This document shows, one piece after another, positions 39,131 to 49,934 of a DNA stretch of 64,000 bases. The stretch's first letter is position 1; the number at the start of each line of letters is the position of its first letter. The notes below the pieces were generated by a model. The model was not told the DNA's origin, did no database searches, and saw only the letters and a list, made by a program, of their open reading frames with translations. Location of the stretch: NCBI GenBank assembly GCA_001414345.1, contig LLCB01000001.1, positions 186,001 through 250,000 on the forward strand, given 5' to 3'. Origin of the DNA: Hymenoscyphus infarciens (taxonomy: Eukaryota > Ascomycota > Leotiomycetes > Helotiales > Helotiaceae). A program made the position numbers and the translations under genes.

Positions 39131-39867
39131 GTTGGAGGAGGAGGAGGAGGAGGAAGATGTCGAAATGTTGTTGTTGTTGAGATGTTTGCGACGGAAGAAA
39201 GTAAGAATCCCGTTTGTTGCCCCAGGGAGAAGAATTGGGTAGAGTAGAAAAAGACTGGTTTGCGACAGGTCAGGGAGTGAGAAGGGGGGCACCAGGGGGC
39301 CCGGTTGTTGTTCCTGCTGCACGTTGTCTGAAGAGCTAACTGATTTCTGCGGCTTACGATTGGCAGGGAGCGCTTCGGAATGTGAGTCGGCGTGGATTCC
39401 ACTCCCGAGAGAACGAACAGCTGTTGGCAACTTGGCGGTAGGGAAACTCGTAAGGGGGTGCAATGCAATCAAGAGACGAGTAACAACACCGCTATTTTGG
39501 GGCGGAAACGCCGGGGAATTCGTGTTGGAATGGCTGCAATTATTTCATGAGGTTGCACTCATAATTCTGGTGACGAAACTTGTATATATGTTGGAGGTTG
39601 GAGAGAGGCTGGTGAGAGTTTGGAGAGTTGGAGCCTCGAGGTGGTGGTCTTACTTTACCATGTAGGGGGTTGAGTTTAAGGGTAAAGGAAGGCAAGCGCA
39701 AGCGCAAGAGAACTACGAGTCGCGCAAAAGGTAGAAGGTTTATTTTTGAATTTCAATTTGGCTTTGTTTCCAAGTTTAAACTCTCCGTAGAAAGAATAGA
39801 AGCCTCGCTGGTGTCGGACTGAAAAAGAAGCTCTCCGTCTCCTGATTCAGTTCTGGTTCTGGTGGGA

Positions 39868-39898
39868 GAGAGGAGAGGAGAGGAGAGGAGAGGAGAGG
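39868..39898. repeat. (GGAGA)n microsatellite
   Basis: A purine pentamer is repeated about six times upstream of the Gds1-like gene. Confidence 0.8.
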
Positions 39899-40080
39899 TC
39901 AGGCAGGGCAGGGGGGAGGTCCTGACTCAACATCCAATCCATTTAGGGACGGAAACGACTTGTTTGAAACACTCACATCATGGTACTGGTAGGGTGCGTG
40001 CCCACCACGTCGTCATGAACCTGGCGGCGACCTTTACAGTACCTGGAAATGGAGGAGACAGCTTGAGTGAGGTGAGTCGA

Positions 40081-40126
40081 GAAAGAATAGCTAGAATAGC
40101 TAGAATAGCTAGAATAGCTAGAATAA
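40081..40126. repeat. AGAATAGCT nonamer tandem repeat
   Basis: Four near-perfect copies are followed by a degenerate one (AGAATAACT). Confidence 0.85.
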
Positions 40127-43038
40127 CTAACTACGGAGAAATCCATTGACTCCTTTCCCTTCAAAGTGAGCACTGAGGAGTCGCTCAGAGCAAGGAGGTG
40201 GCTGCAAGAAGCCGAAGAAAAGAAGACCGCGGATTGGACCCATCCCACCTAGTCCCAACCCAGACCAGGGGTTGTCATTACGAAGTCGGCCAAAAAAAAG
40301 AAAAGCTCAAACCGTTATAAAATGGTCAACAAGTGCTGGAAAAAGGACAACCACAAACCAAGTTGATGCGGCAACGGCGCTAGATGCAGGCAAATTGGTG
40401 GAGTAAAGATATTGTTTACTACCACCTCTTCTCCACGAAATGTATGCGAAAGTGGAATCCCAAAGTCATATAATTTTCCTTCAGGTGGAGCCTTGTGCAC
40501 ATTTTCTCGAAAAGTCCACCACTCCTTCGCTTCGGGCCTAGTGCTGCTTTGTGCTGCAGTAACTTTTCCAAGGTCAAGCAGCAGCACTCGCCCGGTTGGT
40601 TCGGGTCCTTTCACAGACAAGCCCTAAAACTTTGCCCTTGCCCTTATCCTAGCCTTTTGCATTCTTTTCGAGCCGTCAGCTGTTGAAAAACTTGCCTCAC
40701 CGCCATATGCTCCAACCATTTTTTTTCTTGTTCAAAGTTATCCTCCTTCCTCATATAGTTACAATGGATAAACGATTGTCACTGTGATCAAGCGGTCTAT
40801 TGGGAGCTATGCTATCAAACCCATGTCCTCTTTTAAGCCTCAATATCAGTCTGCATCCTGTTGAGCTCCATCATTCATTAAAAATGATCGTTCGTTGGCC
40901 ATGATTCATGTGTACACGGCTTTCATGCGGGACTCCAACCGATTACGAAAGGTTGTACTCGAGCTATCTTGGGATTTGTTTCTTCCCAGCAGCCCAGCTT
41001 CACCTCTTCCTTTTCTTCTGACTCGAGATACTTTTGCCACAACCGATGCACACAACGGGATCAGATCCAAGAGAAACAACCAAAGGAAAGATCATCAATC
41101 TGAAGCTCCGCCCCCTGAAGAAGCGAGGTGGTTGTCAGCAACACCCGCATTGCATAGTGCACGCAGCAAAATGCAACCAATGTCATCTTTCTCTTCTTCA
41201 CCGCCCTTGATTTACAGTACAGGCAGAAATGGGTCCCATACTTCAACTTACTTCGTACTATTATCGGACTGCATAATCGGTGACCCGCCCTGCGTCGCGA
41301 GGTCATTGACCGAGCATCAATTTCCAGATGAAGTAGTCCCCTACATCATCCTTCTCGGTCTCTATAGGTACTGTATCAGGTATCACACTTTCAGGAGTCG
41401 ACACCGGAAAGCAAGGGATGCGATGAGGAGTTACAAATTACCCATCCGCTTACCACCATCACCTAATAAATCCAAACAATAGAATAACATGAGGCTAAAT
41501 GCGCATCTTCAGACATCAACGGGTGACGGGAAAGTTTTTGGAGTCGTCAGTTCAAGTTTTGCGACGTCTATTTTTTCCCCTCCAGCATACCCTCCTTTTC
41601 CTTTCGACCCCCCTTTCGGACCCCTGAAAATCCACTCGCACCTGCGAGCCGAAATGGACCCATGCAGGCAGGGCCTTGCAACCGATGTGGATTTACCCAA
41701 GACGCCGGGGAATGGGTCTCTTCTCTGGGGAGCATGCTCTTCATGCTTTGCGCATGCGCGCACGAAAACAAAAAAAAAAGGGATTTGATCGAAGTTGTTA
41801 TTGAGGCGGTGGAGAGACCATGTCTAAAGCTCCCCCCTTTCTGTCGGAAAAGCGTTACCCCTCAAAAATCGCTTCATTATCTTCACACTCGTCTTCGGAG
41901 CACGAGCACCAGCGTTACTTTTGCATGGCTGTAAGACATGCCATGCCGGCCGAACAGTTGGTCGAGGCGATCTGACAATTCCGGGACGAATCAGTTTACT
42001 AGCAGTCGTACCATGATCTCGAGGACCACACCTTTCCAAAACGCTCTCCATACACATCCCCAGACTTTTTTTTTCTTCGTGCTTTAATCCACTTTCTATC
42101 ATGTAACACCAGTCCATGGGGTGAGCCCATCGACTGGTGTTTTTCTGATCTATGGTGTTGTACATTTTTTGCAGCTACCCGTGAGCTGAGCTGAGCTGAG
42201 CTTCAACGGTCCGGATGACTTCCTCCCCCCTTACTTGGAAGCGAGGCAGCAATCTGCGTCAAAGTCTCACCGCAGGATGCGTCATACTTGCACTATCCTA
42301 CCCCCTCCACATTTTTCTGCGACTTACCTATTAACCAATAAGTGCTCATTGATGGAGGATGTTCAAGAAGTTTGAGACATTTCAAATGATTTCATTCCCT
42401 CGTCATATCACGTGACCATTTCGTTCCCTTTCCTGTCTTTCACTTTGTCACAGCGTTTATACTCCGCTTGCTATGGCCCAGAGCAAGCCGTTATGCGGTA
42501 CCTCGAGTTGTACAACTAGATGCTGGAGCTACTTCCCCGGGGTGTTGGCACCGCATGCTGTGACGCGAAGCAGAACACACATGTTGTGCAACCCACCTTT
42601 ACCAGATCTTGCCACCAAATTCTTCCGAGGCGTCTTGGACTTTTAGGAACTTGAGTTTGAGCAGGTTTAGATAGATAGAAGGATTAAGAAACATGCTTTC
42701 TTACTTCCACTATACCTACCTTCTCCGAAAATACTTTTGCCTCGTATCCTCCGCGATCCTCTTACTTATATAGTGTAAAATTATATAGAATCATTCCTCT
42801 ACATACTTTTCACAGGGAAAAGTGCCTATAGCCTCTTCTTAAAATTCGTAGTAGCTCTTTCCGTATTTGAAGAAGAGGATGAGAGGATACGACTAGGTTG
42901 TTTAGGTTCCTCTCGGAAGGAGTAATTAATTACTTTCCCTCGTGAAATACTAAGAGGAAGGGAATTCGGCTGTGAACGAAGGTCTGGACTTTTGAGAAAT
43001 TGTACTATCATCTCTTGATTTATTTCTCTTATCATCTA

Positions 43039-43659
43039 CGGAACAGACATAAGCGGATAGGGCTACCACTTTTGCATTTTTAATCATAAGTAGGTTTATT
43101 AGATATTTTAAGCGGACTTTGTAAGAACATAGGCATAAGATACTACGCTTCTATAGGTTACTCCTACGCTGCTACGCTTCTCTACGTCTTCTTTACTTAG
43201 ATCGATTTCAATGATATAATAGTAGAAGAGGAAGAGGAAGAGGAAGAGTGTTTGCGCTTTAGCTAGGAGCCTTCTCCTAAAAGAGGTTAGAAGGCACTAG
43301 CTTAAAAGAGTATAGTAGGTAGTTATAGGATAACACTAACCTCCTCTTTTCCTAGCTTATTCTTATTATTCTTTCTTATTCTTTCTTATTCTCCTTACCT
43401 GTCTATCTCTATATTTAAATTAGAGCGATATTAATGCTTAGGATTGGTAAAACAGTAAAGGAGCTAAGGGAAAGCGAGAGAGAGACAACGAGAGGGAGGG
43501 GGCTAGAAAGAGAGAGAAGCTATAAAGAAAGAGTAGCTATAGAACGTTTACAACGAGGTAGAAGTAAACAACTCTTCAGGTGTCCTTAGAAGCTCTTAGA
43601 TAGTTAGTTTATAATTAAAAATTTGTGAACTGTGGCTCTATCCGCTCATGCCCGTTCCG
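43039..43659. mobile_element. 621-bp non-autonomous TIR element, Tc1/mariner-like (TA flanks)
   Basis: The left end reads CGGAACAGACATAAGCGGAT and the reverse complement of the right end reads CGGAACGGGCATGAGCGGAT. Similarity continues for about 60 bp (shared TTTTTAAT and TAG blocks). TA lies on each side (43037-43038 and 43660-43661). Most differences between the ends are G/A or C/T, as after mild RIP. The interior has a GAAGAG hexamer run at about 43226-43248 and no ORF. Confidence 0.75.
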
Positions 43660-43661
43660 TA

Positions 43662-44133
43662 GTCATCGCATGATTTAACTTCTCTAGCTCATCGTTTCTT
43701 TCGTCCATCTGATTCTAGCATCTATCTTCTTCATCCCATCATCACCAAAGAGTAAGAGATTAACGCAAGCTACACAACTCATAGCAATGACCGAATCCCC
43801 TCGGAGTACCGCTGTCAATACAGGGAAAATTAAATAAAGGAAGGGTTTTGATGTTTGTGGGCAAGTCCGGGAGTAGTACTGAACTTTAGTCGGACGACTT
43901 TTCAACGCGAGGAACTGGGAATGCGGGGTTTTCTATCATAGAAATATGTAAAGCATCATGCTTTCTGTGCATTGAAACTCCGTGATTTCCCTTCCGAGGG
44001 GATGACGGTTGTGGAAAGCTGCGTCTCGTGTGAGTTCTTTTGGGAAAGAAGGTTGCAAGAAGAGAAAGGAGAGAATAATGATTCTGGAATGTCATTTCGG
44101 GTAGTCTTTCTGCAATTTGTTGGTATTACTGCT
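43662..44133. other. Short spacer between two mobile elements
   Basis: Overlapping short frames on both strands have no motif. No gene is supported. Confidence 0.4.
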
Positions 44134-44246
44134 TGTGACGTATTTTTGGGTTGAAAACGCTCTGAGGAGCTTGAATTTAGGAGGTGAAAACTCTGCTATA
44201 TATACAGGGAAAAGGGGTCACGTGAGACCCCCTTTTTTCCGTAACA
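44134..44246 (+). mobile_element. 113-bp solo-LTR-like insertion (second copy)
   Basis: It begins TGTGACG and ends CCGTAACA, with perfect CTGCT duplications on both sides (44129-44133 and 44247-44251). Its reverse complement matches 23778-23889 except for one indel and about six C/T differences. TG...CA ends plus a 5-bp duplication are LTR-retrotransposon habits. It carries a TATATATA box and a near-palindromic GGGTCACGTGAGACCC. Confidence 0.85.
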
Positions 44247-44251
44247 CTGCT

Positions 44252-44979
44252 TTTAGGAAGTCGAGTCTTTGTATTACGTGCCTTGGAAGGATATAGGTGA
44301 AGGGGCACTTGGTACGTTTGGGGTCAAGAGTCTCGGAAGCGGGTGGGGGTTTTTTCTTCTTCTTCTTTTTTCTTCCTTTTTTTTCTTTTTCGTTGCACAG
44401 AAAATCTCATAATGAGCTTTGCTATTTATGAGCTGGCTTGATATTATTATTATTATGAGCTTGCTTTGCCACCGGCTCAGTTTGAGGTGTTGAATTGGCT
44501 TACAGGCGAATAAACACTCGCTTTTACCGATGCGGAGACGCAATGATGGTTGGTTCTGTAAAGGTCGACCTCAGGCCGCTCGAAAAGGCCTAGCCTTGAC
44601 GGTGCCTGAGTTTCTTTATGCCGGTCGTTTGTTCTTATTGTCTCTCCCTCTCTTATTGTTGGAAATGCTTATTTGTCCGTTTCTTTCATCGTCTTTGTTG
44701 GATAAATACACTCTTGGTCGTTCTCTTTATCAGCTTTCTTTCTTCTCTCCTCTTCTGTTGCACAATCTATTCTCACATGTCCCTTTTTGCGCTTTTGCCT
44801 GGAGCATTTGTGTTTTTGTCTTTCTTGAGGTGGAAAGTAAACAACTGTATTTGGTGTATTTATCATGGAGAGGTATTCTTCTGTCGTTGGTAAATACATA
44901 ACTACACGCACTCTATCGCTCGAAATTATCGCGTATTTTACGAACGAATCAAATCAATCACAACATACAACTATACAAG
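44252..44979. other. Promoter region of the Ulp1-like gene
   Basis: Pyrimidine-rich sequence with a TTCTTCTTCTTC run near 44345. A frame at 44530-44901 is low-complexity Leu/Ser/Phe and is not called. Confidence 0.4.
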
Positions 44980-46440
44980 ATGAGTTACGACATTATCTGT
45001 GGCCGTAACGAATGGTCGATGGGCGAGGAAGAGTTCGACAAGTTCCTCGAGGGAGGTGAGTACCTCGAGGACTCGGCAATCAGAGACATTCTGAATGCTC
45101 AAACCCCAATTGTGGATTTCCCTGACCGGCAGACCATGGACAGTACCTTTCTGAATACCTTCGAGGATATTGCAATAAATGCTGGTTACGAAGCTGCGGT
45201 AGATTTCGCGAGAAGTTCACCAATGGGGAAGTGCCAGGATCGCCATGTGATGTGGGCCTTGCCTTACAACGTTCAAGGGGTGCACTGGATTACCGTCTTC
45301 ATCGCTCGCGCATGGCGCCTTTGGGGGGTTGTGGACTCGATTGCTCAACCCATTTACCCCTACCCCGGAGAAACTGTTAAAGCTTTAGTAAGTTGTATTC
45401 CTGTTCTCGGAGAACCTGATAAGCCATGGGAGTTTGAGTTTATTGATGCTCAAGAACAGACTGACGATTGGAGCTGCGGGATTCACACTGCGGAGAACAT
45501 CTTATACTTCTTGAATGGGGGAAATTTCCCGACTGAGAGAGATATAGATATCGTTGAATGTCGTCATCGTTATCTTGATGCTTTTATAGAGCAAGGTCAC
45601 CCGCAAGCTCTGGCGAAGTTGGACGAGATAAAAGCTGCGAGGTCAACTATTGCTGTTCCATCTGATACTGCTCCAACTGATATTCCAACCGATACTACGC
45701 CAATTGACACGCCAACTGATGAGCATTCTAGGATCACCGAGCTCAAGCGAAAATTAATGGCCGCAAAAGCTGAATTAGCGGCATTAGCGGCATTGGCCAA
45801 GACCGGAACTCCAAGTTCATCAACACCCACTAGAGCATCCCCTATACTAAATTCAAGTCCAACTACCATAGATCATGCCTGGACTGCGTTGGACCCAAAA
45901 CCCCTGAGAGGAATGGGACTTGACTGGACTCCATGTGAAGAAGTTCCGCAACCACAAGCCTCACAGCCAGAATCGCCGACAACCCAAGCATCGGATGGCA
46001 CAGAAGGAATGGAATGGACTCCGGCCGAACAAGATTCACAAGGGCAACTAGAAGCTCCAAGGACCGTAGACTTCGACTGGGCTAGCTCGCCACCACAAGC
46101 TAGTAATCCTCCAGTTCAAATTCCTGTCGCGATAAACCCTCCTTCAACACCCCAATCGCCTACTTGGCAGCCTTTCGAGTGGGTTGAACAACTACAACCA
46201 CAAACTACCTATATCACCCGCTTCATCGAGCCAATTGCTTTCAATCGAGCCCCAGCCCTAGCAGGACAACCACCACTCCATCTCCATTATCCTCAACCTA
46301 TCCCTTTCAACGATTTCGGTCTTGGAATTGGCCGTAGCAGGCCTACGCACGAGTTCAACTCTACTGGCTCCAATGTACGCCCCTTTTTGGACTCGCCAAG
46401 TCGACGACAGCATCAACCACCCTATCAAGCACCTTGGTGA
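44980..46440 (+). CDS. Ulp1-like C48 cysteine protease with low-complexity tail
   Basis: An intronless gene of 486 residues. Ulp1-family proteases remove SUMO or related ubiquitin-like proteins. Seen in residues 1-190: an early LEGGEYLEDSAI segment where Ulp1 proteins carry their substrate loop, VHWITVFI with the expected catalytic His102, VVDSI with Asp119, and EQTDDWSCGIHTAENI with Gln160 and Cys166. The full His-Asp-Gln-Cys set is therefore present and spaced normally. A DTAPTD-type Thr/Asp repeat (about 226-246), a short Lys/Ala-rich helix, and a Pro/Gln-rich tail with recurring DWTP or EWTP motifs follow. The small, intronless, divergent form differs from core Ulp1/Ulp2 and is typical of expanded fungal or transposon-associated ULP families; no transposase lies next to it. 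Confidence 0.75.
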   Translation: MSYDIICGRNEWSMGEEEFDKFLEGGEYLEDSAIRDILNAQTPIVDFPDRQTMDSTFLNTFEDIAINAGYEAAVDFARSSPMGKCQDRHVMWALPYNVQGVHWITVFIARAWRLWGVVDSIAQPIYPYPGETVKALVSCIPVLGEPDKPWEFEFIDAQEQTDDWSCGIHTAENILYFLNGGNFPTERDIDIVECRHRYLDAFIEQGHPQALAKLDEIKAARSTIAVPSDTAPTDIPTDTTPIDTPTDEHSRITELKRKLMAAKAELAALAALAKTGTPSSSTPTRASPILNSSPTTIDHAWTALDPKPLRGMGLDWTPCEEVPQPQASQPESPTTQASDGTEGMEWTPAEQDSQGQLEAPRTVDFDWASSPPQASNPPVQIPVAINPPSTPQSPTWQPFEWVEQLQPQTTYITRFIEPIAFNRAPALAGQPPLHLHYPQPIPFNDFGLGIGRSRPTHEFNSTGSNVRPFLDSPSRRQHQPPYQAPW

Positions 46441-46484
46441 TACATATTATGGGTTGAATGGGATAGCGATTGAGGTGAGCTGAA

Positions 46485-46916
46485 TTATCTCTTTTGTTTA
46501 TTTTGAAATTGAATTATTTTCTTCCTTTGAAATTTTGTTTCTACGTGACCTTGCAAATCTACTCGTGATTTAGAAAATATCGATGTCTTGAGTCGGCACC
46601 GCTCGACTATTGGAAACCTGGCCTGTGTTGCACAAGGCCTCGTGGAGGTGAGAGGGAAGGAACAACCAGAACCTCTGACCCAAAGCGGGTTACGTAGCTC
46701 CGAGTATAAGTCCCCTCGGGGTAGCCTTCTCTCCAAATACTCTACCTCACCCCAACTCTCTTCTACCCGGGCTTGGGCCAGTTTTCGAAGTCTGTGGTAT
46801 TCATTGTGCCAGTCTGCATCGTGAGAAATGATAATATCTGCTGTCGTGTTTATCCACGTCCTTGGCCATTGTTGACCATACCCCCTCCTGGTGGAGAGAA
46901 ATGGGGTTGAAATCAT
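46485..46916 (-). CDS. Hypothetical small protein (doubtful)
   Basis: The ATG at 46916 opens 143 codons. The middle (WHNEYHRLRKLAQARVEESW, then VEYLERRL) looks like a charged amphipathic helix; the ends are basic and featureless. I recognise no family. It could be a remnant of an F-box or HET-associated gene or a chance frame. Confidence 0.25.
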   Translation of the reverse strand: MISTPFLSTRRGYGQQWPRTWINTTADIIISHDADWHNEYHRLRKLAQARVEESWGEVEYLERRLPRGDLYSELRNPLWVRGSGCSFPLTSTRPCATQARFPIVERCRLKTSIFSKSRVDLQGHVETKFQRKKIIQFQNKQKR

Positions 46917-47256
46917 AGAACATTCTGGAAACTGGGTCGCGAGGCTTTCCAACGGTGCATCTCAAGATGTAGCATAATTGGTTCTCGGAATAGCCTACAC
47001 AATTAGAAAAGCTAGCATGCAGGGGCAGAGGTTAGGAAGGAACAACTCCCCAATTGCGGCATTTTTGAAGTCTGGCTCTCTAAGTTGGAGTCAACACATG
47101 AGCGACATGAGGGTTTTTTACTTAAAAGAGGAAAACAGTAAATTTCAGGACAGCATTTTTGTAGATAGAACAGACCTCGCCCTTTCTAGAAGTTCTTCCA
47201 GCTGTGAAAAAAGGTTTCCCTCTCCCTCTGTCAAGTCCCATCCCCAAAGCCGTGGT

Positions 47257-48303
47257 CTAATATCTCAAGTGACAACCAATTAAACCATCCCGGGTAATCC
47301 TCCCTTTTCGGCACCTCTCTTGAATCTCGTGTAAAGTTCTCTCGATACTTTCTTGTTCCACTTCTAGTCTTACAGTTTGGAATCTAGGCCAAGCTTTATC
47401 CAGTACCCAAATCACTGACTCTATGTTGTCATGGTGTGTAAGCAAGAACTTGACTGGTGCGGTCCACGTTTTTTGATTCTCCGGGAACCAGTTTGTTCCA
47501 ATTGGCCTGCTGGAGCAGGAAATTTCCACCTCTCTGATCCCTTGAAAATGTGTGACGAGCTTTCGCATCAGGTATTCAACGTCGTTTGTATCAAGCACGT
47601 ATTTATTCCTTGTGAAACGCGCGATAAAGGAGGGATCCCTCTCCCAAGAAAGTACGAGGCGCACTTTGCGGATGTACGCAAGTTGGTACTTGGGTATGAG
47701 GGCCAAGGTATTCTTGAAGCTTGGAATGTTATTGACCAGTGGAAACCCGAAAGGGCTGTTGCCGAATTGGAAAATGTTACTTTCGTAGAACAATTGGCTG
47801 GCTATTTCGTACCATTGTGTGTTTACGAGACGGATTGAAAGGAATGTTTGCCAGACTTTGTTGAAATTTAGGAGCTTGCTGCGGGCCTCGGCTGCGGGTT
47901 GAGGGGATTCTCGCTTTATGGCTGGAATGACTTGGTCTTGGGGGATGTGGTGTTGAAGGATGAGAAGTAAGAGTTCCGCGGGGAATGGTCCACGACCGTG
48001 GTTGGGCTGACGTTGGCTTTCCTCATTGACCGGTAGAAGGGTAATGTTGCCTGCATGCGTGTTAGTGGATATGAAAGTATTGTATAAAGTAAGAAGAAAC
48101 TTACGCGCTTCAAATGGTTTCCAAAGCGATGCACGCCTCGTTCCCGCGAAAGAGCCTACCCCATCACAGGCTGGATTAGGTGTGGCCGAATCAGGTGTGG
48201 AAGGATTTCCCTTTAGGCACCGCGTGAGAAAATTCTTCACTACTTTCAGCCTGCTTCGCCTGAGGATCGATCTCTTGGTGTCCATCTTGACAGTGACCAC
48301 CAT
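47257..48303 (-). CDS. F-box-like protein
   Basis: Exons 48303-48105 and 48050-47257 give 330 residues. The 54-bp intron has a CACTAAC branch site and a multiple-of-three length, so the unspliced frame also reads through. Seen: a basic N terminus, then PFPAELLLLILQHHIP (F-box-like helix start) and FLSIRLVNTQWYEIASQLFYESNIF (F-box second half), followed by a helical region with YIRKVRLVL and an EVEISCSS strand. Such proteins act as substrate receptors of SCF ubiquitin ligases, and large lineage-specific sets occur in these fungi. The substrate is unknown. The start is the ATG at 48303. Confidence 0.65.
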   Translation of the reverse strand: MVVTVKMDTKRSILRRSRLKVVKNFLTRCLKGNPSTPDSATPNPACDGVGSFAGTRRASLWKPFEARKFLLTLYNTFISTNTHAGNITLLPVNEESQRQPNHGRGPFPAELLLLILQHHIPQDQVIPAIKRESPQPAAEARSKLLNFNKVWQTFLSIRLVNTQWYEIASQLFYESNIFQFGNSPFGFPLVNNIPSFKNTLALIPKYQLAYIRKVRLVLSWERDPSFIARFTRNKYVLDTNDVEYLMRKLVTHFQGIREVEISCSSRPIGTNWFPENQKTWTAPVKFLLTHHDNIESVIWVLDKAWPRFQTVRLEVEQESIERTLHEIQERCRKGRITRDGLIGCHLRY

Positions 48304-48648
48304 GGTTTGCTCTAATGTTGTTTTGCTTCGGGAGAGCGCGGTCACCAACAAAATAATAGTAGGGGTTGCACTGACCACCACGTTGAAGGTAAATAGCGTA
48401 TTCACCCAAATTCATACTTATTCTGCCTTTTTTTTTTAGTTATTGAAGAATGAAGGTGCTTGTTTACTTTATTCCAAATGCGCTAAACTAACAACTTAAT
48501 TATACTAGTCCTCCTCGATGCTGTTAAATAAATAAACGCAATTTAGAGGAGTACTTGATACGAAGTACCTCTAAAGAGTTCGTAAGATTATTTATCCAAC
48601 CGTATTTTTTAAACGCACTTGGATATTAGAATTATTCGAAGCTACTTA

Positions 48649-49135
48649 GGGCCTGTTTGGCTCGCAAAAATTATTTGAGAAAAATATATGCATGGATATT
48701 TGACGAGATGTCCTGAAAAGTGACCTCGTATAAGTTGGTGCATATTATTACTTGTTTCTTAATATATTAAGTAAGCGTCTAGCTCGTGGTACACATGTTG
48801 GTACACATGTTAGTGCACATGTTGGTGTACATGTTAGTGTACATGTTGGTGCACATATTTCAAGTTTATGACCTAGTACTATGAAACCAGTGGGTGGGAA
48901 GAGATATACACGAACTTTTAAAGATTTACACCTCTAGAGGTCTAAATCTTTTTTTGGTGGTGCATATCTTACTTATATATACACCAAGATATACGAGGTT
49001 AAACGAGGGATTTACGTCACTTTTAAATATGCATGCTAAACACTGGTGTATATATGGAATTGGTGCATATATATTTACATTACCTTATGATTTTTGGTGG
49101 TGTATATCCTAGATATGCATGAGCTAAACAGGCCC
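48649..49135. mobile_element. 487-bp MITE, PIF/Harbinger-like (TTA flanks)
   Basis: Terminal inverted repeats begin GGGCCTGTTTGGCTC on the left and GGGCCTGTTTAGCTC on the right (reverse complement). TTA lies on each side (48646-48648 and 49136-49138), matching the TWA target of PIF/Harbinger elements. The interior holds a tandem ACATGTTGGT-type array and no transposase. Confidence 0.8.
48790..48856. repeat. ACATGTTGGTGC-type 12-bp tandem array inside the MITE
   Basis: Five to six copies of ACATGTTRGTRYAC-like units alternate TTGG and TTAG. Each contains the palindrome ACATGT. Confidence 0.85.
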
Positions 49136-49138
49136 TTA

Positions 49139-49593
49139 AAAAAATAAAAAATAAAGGTTTAATAGGCTCAGTACCTACTTTCTGAAGGCAACACAAAATT
49201 CTTCAATTGTACTGATGAGAAAGCTGATTTTAAATAGCTATACATGGCGATAACACGAGCTCTCATGGTGCAGTTTATTATCAGCTATCTCTTCTACTCA
49301 AATAATTGCAACAAACTCCCAGAAGCTCACGTATGACAAATACTTGTGAACATACGAGGTTACTAGTAAGTTATCAATTCACGTCGCCCCCTCTTAGCTT
49401 AACTTGGCCTTGTGTTACTATCAACTCTGTTCCATTAACTGACCCTAGAAATAACCACACCGAGAAATTAGTTGCTAGCCTATCTTCACGGCATGAATAC
49501 AAGGTCTCGAACACCACTTTCTGTGGCTACTCAATCACTTCTCAATACTACAAACTAGACACATGTCTAACGACTCTTACTATACCATGTCGC
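49139..49593. other. Spacer between the MITE and the solo LTR
   Basis: A 97-codon frame at 49306-49599 runs into the LTR and has no motif. No gene is supported. Confidence 0.4.
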
Positions 49594-49724
49594 TGTTGAA
49601 CATCCGTACATGACACGTGATATGGGACTCCCCAAACTCTCCTGTATATAAGTAGGGAGCATTCCCCTCTGGAATGCTCCTGGAGTAATACAATTATCTT
49701 GAACATCATACTATCCTTTCAACA
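49594..49724. mobile_element. 131-bp solo LTR
   Basis: It begins TGTTGAACATCC and ends CTTTCAACA (inverted termini TGTTGAA/TTCAACA), with perfect GTCGC duplications at 49589-49593 and 49725-49729. It contains TATATAAG and is unrelated in sequence to the 112/113-bp family. Confidence 0.85.
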
Positions 49725-49934
49725 GTCGCGACTTGACAGAAGTTTCAATTCTTTAAAAAAGGCGGCTTGGGATTCGATCCAGTATGGATGAAGTATGTAG
49801 GATAATTAAAACTCATTTGGGAGCGTTATCTAGCTAACATTGACTAGGACAACCTCATCCTCAACAACCGCCATCAGACAAACATTCACTAGAAATACCT
49901 CCATTAGAACCAAAAGGCTCCCACTTTCTCTTCT

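Larger units (their letters stand above)
39131..43036. other. 3.9-kb region without a convincing gene
   Basis: Contains a GGAGA pentamer run at about 39868-39898, an AGAATAGCT nonamer repeated four to five times at 40081-40126, and a GAGCT run at about 42184-42202. A 193-codon plus-strand frame from ATG 40901 to 41482 has no recognisable motif. It is mostly long, CT-rich promoter-like sequence for the Gds1-like gene and unassigned spacer. Confidence 0.45.

Noticed and set aside
40901..41482. 193-codon plus-strand ORF
   Set aside because: No motif, no homology I recognise, mixed low-complexity Ser/Pro sequence, and surrounded by simple repeats; length alone is not enough.
47257..48405. Single-exon reading of the F-box-like gene from a GTG
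   Set aside because: The start is not ATG and a 54-bp segment with GTAAGT, CTAAC and CAG is clearly an intron that happens to be open.
49755..49790. tRNA-like GGGATTCGATCC motif
   Set aside because: Resembles a T-loop but no matching acceptor, D-arm or anticodon stem could be found around it.
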